A stretch of DNA of 64,000 nucleotides from Macrostomum hystrix (taxonomy: Eukaryota > Platyhelminthes > Macrostomidae), in the NCBI GenBank assembly GCA_950097015.1, contig CATNEN010000003.1, forward strand, positions 13,001,001 to 13,065,000. The letters are read 5' to 3'. Shown here piece after piece: positions 32,491 through 45,200 of this stretch. Made by a program: the position numbers and the translations under genes. The notes beneath the pieces are model-generated. The model ran no database searches, was not told the DNA's origin, and saw nothing but the letters and a program-made list of their open reading frames with translations. Position 1 is the stretch's first letter, and each line of letters starts with the position of its first letter.

Positions 32491-34622
32491 TCATCTGCGA
32501 CATTGTTTGTGTCTTTGGTTTTTTTACGACTTGCAACACATTTCTATATTTCAATTTTTACATCCTTGTCTTCTCTTTTCTCCCTCTCTTCTCTCTTCTT
32601 TTTCTTAGTTTTTCTCCCTCTTCTTTGTAATTCCTTCTTTTCCTCTATGTTCCTTGGTACCCCTTGGTTTTTTCGTCGCTGGTCAGTTGATATTTGCAAC
32701 TTACTTTGCTTGGCATTGTATTGCGCATGAATGATCAAGGGGGAAGCATGAAATGAAAAGGGAAAAGTATGAATTATTGAGAGGGAGGCATGCCTTATCA
32801 AGCAAGAAGCATGAATTATTGACAAAATAGCATGAATTATCTAGCCATAAGCATGAACTATCGTCACATGGTCACATGGTTTATCAAGGGGGTCTTTGCT
32901 TATTTGCAGATACAGCAAGGTGGCAGGAGCGGCTCATTTTGCTAGCCCTTGGCTTATCAATGGGGTAGCATGATATATCAAAGTGGTAGCTCATAACATA
33001 AGCAGAGTAGAGAATTTATATAGTCAAACTTATTATTCTTCTCGTGGCTTTAATTTGTGATTTTTTCATCCAAATGGGGGTCTTGGTTGCTAGTATATAT
33101 ACTAAAAATACTAAAAACTAGCTTACAATAGTCATATGCCACAATATATATGTTTGTTACTAAAGTAGCCAAAATTACTAAAGTTCAGATAGTTTTTTCA
33201 ATACCTAAAATAGGCACAAATATTACAGAGGCAAGGTGCAATATAGGGCCTACTTCTTAGTAAGCATTAAAAATTATAAACTAGTTATTTTACTTACCAC
33301 TTTTTCCTGGACTTGCATGAGGTTCATCAAACATTTTAGCAACACTCCAATGCTTAATTATTTGCACTACTTCCAGATTAATATATTTCCTTAATAGCTA
33401 TGCCTACTGGTTAGCTACTAATCAAAAACTTTAATATCAAATCATATCATAGGACACAGTCAGAGACTTAAAGTAAGACTATAAGAAGATCAGCTTTGGA
33501 AACAGTACTGTAGGCCAAATGTCTAAAAAATGGTATGACACCACTAGGCCTACTATATATCCAAAATGCAGGATAGGGCTATGTCTACAATTTCAAAAGC
33601 TCTTAGCTAGCTTTCGAGCTAGTTACAATCGAAATCAACAGTAGCCTATACTAGGCCTATGAATTACGAAGTCAACTGTAGCAGCCTAGCTATAATATGC
33701 ACTAGCTGCCTGCCAGCCACACCTAAATATCTTAAAACTCAGTAGACAATTCTTAGTATCAGTGTGCCTAGCTAGTAGCTGTAAAAAATACAACGAGAAA
33801 ATTTACATCCGGTAAGAATGGGAAACGACTTTGACATGTATTCATGTATTTATGTATTCACATAAAAGAAAATCTTAGTTTTCTACTTAGCTAAGGTCTC
33901 CAATTCATATATTAATCTAAGCCAATCAAGAAAGCAGAATAACTTTTTTAAAGCTTCGGAACATATGACATGTGCTTTGTAACAATTCTAGGGGTAAAAA
34001 TTCTAACGCGCGAACTAGGGCTTGCTAATTTCTACTGTTGGGCGGCATGTGGCATGTAGCAGTACATAAAAATGTAAGCTGAACCGATTTAAACAGCAGA
34101 GGATTCGAAGAAAGTTCCACAAAAAACAAAAGCTTCCCACATTACACTTGTAAATTATTAAAATATTAAATAAATAAGTTATTCAGCTTGAACGATGCAA
34201 ATAGGCTCTTACGTTTGTATATATATTTGTAATTTTTTTACACATTTTATATGTCATATCTGTTTTTTATATATTATTTTTCGCTACATATAGGCTATAG
34301 GATTTTTAGTTTTTTGAATTCGTATTAAGTAAGCCAGCATCCCTTGTATTACAAAAGCAGTCGTTTTTAATCTTATGTCAGAAAAGAGCCGTTTAATTGT
34401 TATTTATCCTTTATTTAACAAGGCTGTGTAATCATAGTCCTACATGGCTATGTAATTCTAACCTTGTCGCAAGGTTAAACACCTACACAATGAGCTTCTT
34501 TTGCCCGCCTACAACAAAATATAAAGCGTAAAGACAAAGCCTGATTTAAAACGCTAAGAGATTGTGGCTAAATAGCTGTATTATTGAAACATAAGATCTT
34601 TAAAGTAAAAATATTTTCTTTC
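32491..34622. other. 2.1 kb AT-rich unique sequence
   Basis: The left part (32730-32900) has decayed repeats on AAGCATGAATTAT. No coding exon recognised; upstream exons of the LMX1-like gene could hide here but I cannot point to one. Confidence 0.4.
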
Positions 34623-34627
34623 AAAAA
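34623..34627 (-). terminator. RNA polymerase III terminator (T5)
   Basis: AAAAA on +, that is TTTTT on the minus strand, four bases beyond the tRNA. Confidence 0.75.
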
Positions 34628-34631
34628 GTAG

Positions 34632-34739
34632 TGTCAGAGGTGGGATTTGAACCCACGCATCCTTTCGGATACCAGAACGCTCAGGCAGCGAAGGTTGCAC
34701 CCTTGAGTCTGGCGCCTTAGACCACTCGGCCACCCTGAC
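34632..34739 (-). tRNA. trnL-CAA: tRNA-Leu (anticodon CAA), intron-containing
   Basis: Reads on the minus strand from GTCAGGGTGGCCGAGTGGTC (acceptor stem, box A) to GGTTCAAATCCCACCTCTGAC (box B, T arm, acceptor) plus discriminator A at 34632. The acceptor stem is GTCAGGG with CTCTGAC; the anticodon stem is CCAGA/TCTGG with loop CTCAAGT; the long variable arm (TATCCGAAAGGATGC) is typical of leucine tRNA. A 24-base intron (34678-34701) sits after the base 3' of the anticodon, the canonical position and a known feature of animal tRNA-Leu(CAA). It looks functional: all stems pair and boxes A and B are intact. Confidence 0.97.
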
Positions 34740-35883
34740 TTGAAAGCATCAAACGATTTCTGGCTATATATAGACACTTCTAAAAATGGCTTAAACGCTG
34801 AAAGACCCCGAGGACGAAAGCATACTTGTGCTTTAAAGCACAGGTTTTAATTGAGGTCAACACAAATGCAATTCACCAATTTATTACACGAAAAATTCAT
34901 ACACTCAAGTTATATTGTGTATTTAGCTGTGTATGAGTGTGGGTTTTATATTAGAAGCAATAATACATACACATGTAGTCTAGTGTTTCGTTCAAAATTA
35001 AATGTTTGCTTGCTTTGTTGAAATATAACTCTGGGAATATAAGATTATTATGACCATAAAATACGTTTAATTGATTTTTTAGATTTTTATGCCTCGATTT
35101 TATACTTTAATTTTATTGCACAGGCCTCAAAAACATGAGATCTGACGAGGGAAGTTCCATTATAAATATAATTTATACCTAGATACTTAGCTACTTATCA
35201 GAGATCTTATGATTAAGTAAAAAAACTAACGATTATTCAGATGAATATTTTCCTCAAAACTATAATCGATTAAGATTCACTAGCCAGTTTACAGTTTGCA
35301 GCTTATCCATAGACAATAAACAGTTGTCAGCTTCATGTGTTGATGCTTGTTTAATAGTCGGTTGTTTTATGGGACTACATGAATTAAAGTCTTGTCCTAT
35401 TGATCAACATCAGTAGTAGTATGCATAGTGTTTTTCGTTATATTTTTCCGGTTAGATTTCCAAAGCCAGGGAAAGTAAGCAGTGTACGCAAAGATAATGT
35501 ACATTAGGGTTTGGGAGTATACGGCGAAGAATCTATTGGAATTGCTGTTCTACCTCTGTCCCTTAAACCACACTTCTCAGTCCAACCCAAAACACCCCTC
35601 TCGCCTCCCGGCTTTTCTCATTCTTTCCCCTGCACCCAATCGGCAGTCCTCCTCATTATTAATAGAACAAGTGGACTCGGGCGCACGTAGGGGACAATAG
35701 CATAAAGGCGCATGTGAGTGCATGCATCAGTTGTTCTCCTATTTGAGCTGGGGCGCGCGCTACTATATTAGTTATTCTTACGCCTTTGCACTTTATAAAC
35801 TGGCCCGTAGTATTTTATACAGAGTAAGACGTCTTGAACTTCTAGGCAAAGCACTATAATAACTTTATTTGATCTAACGCAAC
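34740..35883. other. Upstream region of the TRIM-NHL gene
   Basis: AT-rich DNA followed by GC-richer sequence (35550-35760). The promoter probably lies here; no specific element is named. Confidence 0.4.
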
Positions 35884-36265
35884 ATGACCTCATCATCTCG
35901 TCTAGTGGAAACCGTACAGCTAAACTTTGAAGACTTCTCAGAATCCTTTCTCACCTGTGGCACCTGTTTGACATTATTTGACAGCGGCGAGCATCAGCCA
36001 AAACTATTGCCATGCTCGCACACTTTATGCAGAGCCTGCCTACAAAGAATCATACCGCATCCAAACGGTAGCAATGCTACACCCGGTGCGTCGGCTGCGG
36101 CAGCCGTGTCTCTAGGAACGTTTCGTTGTCCGATCTGTCGCGAAGGCATCGCTGTACCTATAGGCGGAGCGGCGTCATTTCCGGCATCGTTTGTTGTCAA
36201 TCAATTGCTGGATCTGATGGTTTCGCAGAGAAAGGATTTGGTGCCAAAGTGCTCGGTGCATACTG
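35884..36265 (+). CDS. TRIM-NHL exon 1: RING finger
   Basis: Starts at the ATG in GCAACATGACC and encodes residues 1-127 plus one base. It ends CATACTG|GTAAGT. RING residues are as listed in the gene entry, followed by FVVNQLLDLM, which matches the conserved helix after the RING in TRIM2/3. Confidence 0.92.
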
Positions 36266-39200
36266 GTAAGTTTGCTTGTCGAAAGCAGTCAGAACAGGTT
36301 TGCAGGTGTGAAACATGCAGACGTTAGGTTTTAGTATGTCTGAAATACCATGGGTGTATTGGTTAGCAGGTATAATGGGCCTGAAGGATTAGGGCTAGCG
36401 GGTGTCAAAGGCCCTGGGGGAATGGGGCTAGCGGGTGTCAAAGGCCATGGAGGAATGGGGCTAGCGGGTGTCAAATGCCCTGGGGGAATGGGGCTAGCGG
36501 GTGTCAAAGGCCCTGGGGGAATGGCGCTAGCGGGTGTCAAATGCCCTGGGGGAATGGCGCTAGCGGGTGTCAAATGCCCCGGGGGAATGGGGCTAGCGGG
36601 TGTCAAATGCCTTGGGGGAATGGGGCTAGCGGGTGTCAAAGGCCCTGGGGGAATGGGGCTAGCGGGTGTCAAAGGCCCTGGGGGAATGGCGCTAGCGGGT
36701 GTCAATGCCCTAGGGGAATGGGGCTAGCGGGTGTGAAAGACCCTGGGGGAATGGGGCTAGCGGGTGTGAAAGACCCTGGGGGAATGGGGCTAGCGGGTGT
36801 CAAATGCCCTGGGGGGAATGGGGCTAGCGGGTGTGAAAGACCCTGGGGGAATGGCGCTAGCGGGTGTCAAATGCGCTGGGGGAATGGGGCTAGCGGGTGT
36901 CAAATGCCCTGGGGGAATTGGGCTAGCGGGTGTGAAAGACCCTGGGGAATTGGGCTAGCGGGTGTGAAAGACCCTGGGGAATGGGGCTAGCGGGTGTGAA
37001 AGACCCTGGGGGAATGGCGCTAGCGGGTGTCAAATGCGCTGGGGGAATGGGGCTAGCGGGTGTCAAATGCCCTGGGGGAATTGGGCTAGCGGGTGTGAAA
37101 GACCCTGGGGAATTGGGCTAGCGGGTGTGAAAGACCCTGGGGAATGGGGCTAGCGGGTGTGAAAGACCCTGGGGAATGGGGCTAGCGGGTGTCAAAGGCC
37201 ATGGAGGAATGGGGCTAGCGGGTGTGAAAGACCCTGGGTTTATAAGGAAAACGGTTGTGAAAGATCTTCACTACTATATGAGTCGGCAGATGTTAATTAA
37301 ATTGTACTATTACTACATTCTCCTTAGGTCGCGAGCTACTATTTTGTGAAACCTGCGACACCGTGTTCTGCTCAGCTTGCCAGCGACCAGAACAGGGCGG
37401 TCATCAGAACAAGCCGGATCACACAGTCCTATCGTTCAGTGTGGCTGTTAGGCGAACTGCCGAAATTCTACTCTATAAGGTAAATTTTGAATTAACAATA
37501 TAAATTGTTTACCGAATTTTGCTGACATTTGTTCATTCTGACTAAAAAACGACTCAATTAAAACAAGGCCCACCTAGCAACAAGTCAGTTGAACTCAGCC
37601 TACGAGACTGTCAGCAAGGAGTGCGACCGCTTAGATCTGGCAGCCGAAGCGTGCATCGCCGATGTTGACAAAAGCTTTCAAAAACTGCACGAACTCGTCG
37701 ACAGAAGACACAAAACGGTGCGCGCTGTGGTTCGCCGACTTCAGGACGAGAAGAGGCGATCCATGCGAGACCAACTGGGCGTCATCGCTCAGGAGAAGGC
37801 CAGCGTTGAAAGGGAATGCGAAGGCCTGCAGTACCAGGTAAGTTTCGGGTCAGGATCTTTGAGCCTTCGATACGTATTAACCTCTTCTGCCTCATATTCC
37901 CTATCCACTGACCCACATTCCCTATCCACTGACCCACATTCCCTATCCACTGACCCACATTCCCTATCCACTGACCCACATTCCCTATCCACTGACCCAC
38001 ATTCCCTATCCACTGACCCATATTCCCCATCCACTGACCCACATTCCCCATCCACTGACCCACATTCCCTATCCACTGACCCACATTCCCTATCCACTGA
38101 CCCACATTCCCTATCCACTGACCCATATTCCCCATCCACTGACCCACATTCCCTATCCACTGACCCACATTCCCTATCCACTGACCCATATTCCCCATCC
38201 ACTGACCCACATTCCCTATCCACTGACCCACATTCCCTATCCACTGACCCACATTCCCTATCCACTGACCCACATTCCCTATCCACTGACCCACATTCCC
38301 TATCCACTGACCCATATTCCCCATCCACTGACCCACATTCCCCATCCACGGACCCACATTCCCTATCCACTTACACACATTCCCCATCCACTGACCCACA
38401 TTCCCTATCCACTGACCCATATTCCCTATCCACTGACCCACATTCTCAATTCACTGACCCATATTCCCTATACCCGACCCACATTCCCTATCCCTGACCC
38501 ATATTCCCTATCCACTGACCCACATTCCGTATCCACTGACCCATATTACCTATCCCTGACCGATATTCCCTATCCACTGACCCACATTCCGTATCTACTG
38601 ACCCATATTCCCTATCCCTGACCCATATTTCCTATCCCTGACCCATATTTCCTATCCACTGACCCATATTCCCTATCCCTGACCCATATTCCCTATCCCT
38701 GACCGATATTCCCTATTCCTGACCCACATTCCCTATCCACTGACCCACATTCCCTATCTACTGACCCATATTCCCTATCCACTGACCCACATTCTCAATT
38801 CACTGACCCATATTCCCTATCCCTGACCCACATGCCCTATCCCTGACCCATATCCCTTTCCCTGACCCATATTCCCTATCCACTGACCCACATTCTCAAT
38901 TCACTGACCCATATTCCAAATCTACTGATTGGTTGATTACCGAATTGAAAGATTAACTAATCGGTTGATAAACGAATTGGTAGAATACGAATGTGTAGAC
39001 TAACGAATAGGTAAATTAACGTATGGGTCGATTAGCGAATGGGTAGATTAACGAATTGATATTATTAACGAGTTCTTTATTAAAGAAACTGTAAATTCGT
39101 TATAACAAATAACGTATAACGTAATAACGAATCTGGACTCATCGCTCATAGTTTTACACATTTGTGACCCAGCGTGTGTGTAGTGCGCGTGCTTCTCTAC

Positions 39201-42200
39201 GCTTGAGTGAGCACTGTGTAGTGTGTGCTCAAGTTTTTTATATTTCCCGATTCCTTTCAACTTATTCAGATATTAAATGTGCAAGTAAAGCTATAAGATT
39301 TTTTCATTCCCAGTTACACTTTCAATAGCCAACTATGAATAGAAAAAATGAACTTTATTATCGACTAGAAATTATGTTTTCTGTCTAACAATAATTAGGG
39401 ATTGGGATGTTGTGAGCACAACTTAACATATTGGCTATGTTAGGGTTTTTTGTAATCTAGCGACAAGTCTTGATGGCTCGATTAAATCATTGGATCAGGG
39501 AATATGGAAGATAGGTCAGATACTGAATATGGGTCAGTAGATAGGGAATATGGGTCAGTGGATAGGGAATATGGGTCAGTGGATAGGGAATATGGGTCAG
39601 TGGATAGGGAATATGGGTCAGTGGATAGGGAGTATGGGTCAGGGGATAGGGAATATGGGTCAGTGGATAGGGAATATGGGTCAGCGGATAGGGAATATGG
39701 GTCAGTGGATAGGGAATATGGGTCAGCGGATAGGGAATATGGGTCAGTGGATAGGGAGTATGGGTCAGGGGATAGGGAATATGGGTCAGTGGATAGGGAA
39801 TATGGGTCAGCGGATAGGGAATATGGGTCAGTGGATAGGGAATATGGGTCAGTGGATAGGGAATATGGGTCAGCGGATAGGGAATATGGGTCAGTGGATA
39901 GGGAATATGGGTCAGTGGATAGGGAATATGGGTCAGGCAAGTTGAAGATCCTCATGACACGCACGCAGAATTCAGATTAAAAAATATTTGCAGCGACGGT
40001 CTGTCTGTCCTGGATTTAAAATTCAGTTTCTGTCCTCCCGATTTTTTATAAATAATTGTCTGAAAACCATTATTATAACTCCTTAAATGAGTCTTGCACT
40101 TTTGACATCATTACTTCTCGTTAGTCTTGGAAGTACAAGCACTCTCTTTTAGACCTACAGCTATGAAATATATTTTCCTTCAAGAGAGAATCTCTCTGAT
40201 AAATCAATGCTGTTTCTCTGCCCCGACTTATCGATTTAAATAAATCCCTCTTCATTTAGGCTCCCCTGTGGATTAAGCAGGAAAAGTTACTTTGCTTACG
40301 ACACGGAAAGTCTTCAGTTTATAAACGTGAACTAAACAACCATATTGATTTGCATTTTTGGCTTGTTCGATGTTTAAATTAAAAAGTAAACGATGGAGTA
40401 AGAGGGAGAGAATGGGATAAAGTAGAGGGAGAATGGGATAAAGTTGAGAGAGAGTGGGATGAAGTTGAGAGAGAAAATGGGATAAAGTAGAGAGAATGGG
40501 ATTAAGAAGAGAAGAGAGAGATTGGGATTAAGAAGAGAAGAGAAAGAATGGGATTAAGAAGAGAAGAGAAAGAATGGGATTAAGAAGAGAAGAGAAAGAA
40601 TGGGATTAAGAAGAGAAGAGAAAGAATGGGATTAAGAAGAGAAGAGAAAGAATGGGATTAAGAAGAGAAGAGAGAGAATGGGGTTAAGAACAGAAGAGAG
40701 AGAATGGGATTAAGAACAGAAGAGAGAGAATGGGATTAAGTAGAGAAGAGAGAGAATGGGATTAAGAAGAGAAGAGAGAGAATGGGATTAAGAACAGAAG
40801 AGAGAGAATGGGATTAAGAACAGAAGAGAGAGAATGGGATTAAGAACAGAAGAGAGAGAATGGGATTAAGAACAGAAGAGAGAGAATGGGATAAAGTTGA
40901 GAGAGAATGGGATAAAGTTGAGAGAGAATAGGATAAAGTGGAGAGAAGAGAGAGAATGGGATTAAGTAGAGAAGAGAGAGAATGGGATTAAGAACAGAAG
41001 AGAGAGAATGGGATTAAGAACAGAAGAGAGAATGGGATTAAGAACAGAAGAGAGAGAATGGGATAAAGTTGAGAGAGAATGGGATAAAGTTGAGAGAGAA
41101 TAGGATAAAGTGGAGAGAAGAGAGAGAATGGGATTAAGTAGAGAAGAGAGAGAATGGGATTAAGAACAGAAGAGAGAGAATGGGATTAAGTGGAGAGAAG
41201 AGAGAGAATGGAATTAAGAACAGAAGAGAGAGAATGGGATTAAGAACAGAAGAGAGAGAATGGGATTAAGAAGAGAGAATAGGATTAAGAAGAGAAGAGA
41301 GAGAATGGGATTAAGAACAGAAGAGAGAGAATGGGATTAAGAACAGAAGAGAGAGAATGGGATTAAGTTGAGAAGAGAGAGAATGGGATTAAGAACAGAA
41401 GAGAGAGAATGGGATTAAGTGGAGAGAAGAGAGATAATTGGATTAGGTAGAGAGGGAGAGAATTGGAATGGGAGAGAATGAGTAAGGGAGTTAAGGAGAT
41501 ACAGGCGTTGCAGCTGTCTGCCTCTCAGTAGATTGACATCTTTATCGACTTTTTCCGGTAAAATTATTTGTTACCTTTGAAGGCTTTGCTTGCCAATTAG
41601 CTGATTTTTGTTGCCCCTGGAAATACATGTTCTTCTTTTTCTGCTTTGTATCCGGGCAGATAATTAGATAACTGCTTTCTTAGCCCATTATCTTCACCCA
41701 GTGCGACCTTTGTAAAGAAAGAAATAAAAAAACTTTTGACGGCTAGCTAGATAATTTAGGCATTGCATCCTAATAGTTGGATAAATTGTGCGATTTTAAG
41801 TGAATTTATCCCTAACGAAATTATTAAAATAATAGGATTTGTGTCTAAGAAAATTAAATTCAAGTCGTGTGCAATTTTTAGTGTAAATATGGGAATTATG
41901 AGTCAGTGGGTAGGGAATATGGGTCAGTGGGTAGGGAATATGGGTCAGTGGGTAGTGAATATAAGTCAGTGGATAGGGAATATGGGTCAGTGGATTGGGA
42001 ATATGGGTCAGTAGATGGGGAATATGAGTCAGTGGATTGGGAATATGGGTCAGTAGATGGGGAATATGGATCAATGGATAGGGAATATGGGTCAGTAGAT
42101 GGGGAATATGGATCAATGGATAGGGAATATAGGTTAGTGGATAGGGAATATGGGTCAGTAGATGGGGAATATGGATCAATGGATAGGGAATATGGGTCAG

Positions 42201-45200
42201 TAGATGGGGAATATGGATCAATGGATAGGGAATATAGGTCAGTGGATAGGGAATATGGGTTAGTGGATAGGGAATATGGGTTAGTGGATAGGGAATATGC
42301 GTCAGTGGATAGGGAATATGGGTTAGTGGATAGGGAATATGGGTCAGTGGATAGGGAATATGGGTCAGCGGATAGGGAATATGGGTCAGTGGATAGGGAA
42401 TATGTGTCAGTAGATGGGGAATATGGGTCAGTGGATAGGGAATATGGGTCAGTAGATGGGGAATATGGGTCAGTGGATAGGGAATATGGGTCAGTAGATG
42501 GGGAATATGGATCAATGGATAGGGAATATGGGTCAGTAGATGGGGAATATGGATCAATGGATAGGGAATATGGGTCAGTAGATGGGGAATATGGATCAAT
42601 GGATAGGGAATATAGGTTAGTGGATAGGGAATATGGGTCAGTGGATAGGGAATATGGGTTAGTGGATAGGGAATATGGGTTAGTGGATAGGGAATATGGG
42701 TCAGTGGATAGGGAATATGGGTTAGTGGATAGGGAATATGGGTCAGTGGATAGGGAATATGGGTCAGCGGATAGGGAATATGGGTCAGTGGATAGGGAAT
42801 ATGGGTCAGTAGATGGGGAATATGGGTCAGTGGATAGGGAATATGGGTCAGTAGATGGGGAATATGGGTCAGTGGATAGGGAATATGGGTCAGTAGATGG
42901 GGAATATGGATCAATGGATAGGGAATATGGGTCAGTAGATGGGGAATATGGATCAATGGATAGGGAATATAGGTTAGTGGATAGGGAATATGGGTCAGTG
43001 GATAGGGAATATCGGTCAGTGGATAGGCAATCTGGATCAGTGGATTGGGAATATGGGTCAGTAGATGGGGAATATGGGTCAGTGGATAGGGAATATGGGT
43101 CAGTAGATGGGGAATATGGATCAATGGATAGGGAATATGGGTCAGTAGATGGGGAATATGGATCAATGGATAGGGAATATAGGTTAGTGGATAGGGAATA
43201 TGGGTCAGTGGATTGGGAATATGGGTTAGTGGATAGGGAATATGGGTTAGTGGATAGGGAATATGGGTCAGTGGATAGGGAATATGGGTTAGTGGATAGG
43301 GAATATGGGTCAGTGGATAGGGAATATGGGTCAGCGGATAGGGAATATGGGTCAGTGGATAGGGAATATGGGTCAGTAGATGGGGAATATGGGTCAGTGG
43401 ATAGGGAATATGGGTCAGTAGATGGGGAATATGGGTCAGTGGATAGGGAATATGGGTCAGTAGATGGGGAATATGTATCAATGGATAGGGAATATGGGTC
43501 AGTAGATGGGGAATATGGATCAATGGATAGGGAATATAGGTTAGTGGATAGGGAATATGGGTCAGTGGATAGGGAATATCGGTCAGTGGATAGGCAATCT
43601 GGATCAGTGGATTGGGAATATGGGTCAGTAGATGGGGAATATGGGTCAGTGGATAGGGAATATGGGTCAGTAGATGGGGAATATGGATCAATGGATAGGG
43701 AATATGGGTCAGTAGATGGGGAATATGGATCAATGGATAGGGAATATAGGTTAGTGTATAGGGAATATGGGTCAGTGGATAGGGAATATGGGTCAGTGGA
43801 TAGGGAATATGGGTCAGTGGATAGGGAATATGGGTCAGTGGATAGGGAATATGGGTCAGTGGATAGGGAATATGGGTCAGTGGATAGGGAATATGGGTTT
43901 GTGGATAGGGAATATGGGTCAGTGGATAGGGAATATGGGTCAGTGGATAGGGAATATGGGTTTGTGGATAGGGAATATGGGTCAGTGGATAGGGAATATG
44001 GGTTTGTGGATAGGGAATATGGGTCAGTGGATAGGGAATATGGGTTTGTGGATAGGGAATATGGGTCAGTGGATAGGGAATATGGGTCAGTGGATAGGGA
44101 ATATGGGTCAGTAGATGGGGAATATGAATACCACGTCACTGTACTATACATTACAATAGAAGCAATAAGAGGAAATTCACAGCTGGTGCAGTTAGCAAAA
44201 TTGCGGTACAATACTTATGGGTTAAATTAGGTCAAGGTCGCGAGCTAAGCGCACGTGATGATTCGTCTTTTTTCTGTTTTTTATGTGCCCTAAGGTCAGT
44301 CGAGCGTCTATTTATGGACTTAGTAGCTGTGCTAAGGGTGAATAATTTATTGCTGTTGCTGAGCTCCAGAGAAGAATTGGTTTTGAAATTCCATTAGGAG
44401 AATAAAATTCAAGCTGTAGTAGATTTAAGCTCATTTGCCATTTTTAAGTAGATAAGTACTCGTAGATTAGTAGCTAGATTAGTAAATCAGTTTATGCATT
44501 TTTCGATTTCTGAAGTAAATTTGTAGATTTACTAGATAGCTTAGTGATTGAGAAAGAGATTAGTAGATTCGAAAACAGATTAGCGGATTAGCAAGCAGAT
44601 TAGTAGATTGGAAAACAGATTAGCGGATTAGCAAGCAGATTAGTAGATTGGAAAACAGATTAGCGGATTAGCAAGCAGATTAGTAGATTGGAAAACAGAT
44701 TAGCGGATTCGGAAGCAGGTTAGTAGATTAGTCTGGGAGAGACAGAGAGGAGAGACAGAGTGTGAGAGACAAAGGGGGAGAGACAGAGTGTGAGAGACAA
44801 AGGGGGAGAGACAGAGTGTGAGAGACAAAGGGGGAGAGACAGAGTGGGAGAGACAGAGTGTGAGAGACAGAGTGGGAGAGACAGAGTGGGAGAGACAGAG
44901 TGGGAGAGACAGAGAGGAGAGACAGAGTGTGAGAGACAGAGTGGGAGAGACAGAGTGGGAGAGACAGAGGGGGAGAGACAGAGTGGGAGAGACAGAGGGG
45001 AGAGACAGAGTGTGAGAGACAGAGAGTGAGAGACAGAGTGTGAGAGACAGAGTGGGAGAGACAGAGTGTGAGAGACAGAGAGTGAGAGACAGAGTGGGAG
45101 AGACAGAGTGTGAGAGACAGAGTGGGAGAGACAGAGTGGGAGAGACAGAGTGGGAGAGACAGAGTGTGAGAGACAGAGTGGGAGAGACAGAGTGGGAGAG

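Noticed and set aside
36350..36990. Collagen-like Gly-rich repeat protein (GLAGVKGPGGM)
   Set aside because: Arises from a 33-bp intronic array between two phase-matched TRIM-NHL exons; the spacing of Gly is not strictly every third residue.
41896..44230. Overlapping open frames of more than 770 codons on both strands (SxDPYSLSTDPYS-type and REYGSVD-type repeats)
   Set aside because: The 21-bp unit lacks stops in several frames on both strands, so long frames arise automatically; codons and residues carry no independent signal and the array is intronic.
44131..44235. Possible missing TRIM-NHL microexon (CTGGTGCAGTTAGCAAAATT after TTCACAG)
   Set aside because: The donor would be weak (GTTAAA) and the encoded residues do not clearly match the TRIM2/3 segment.
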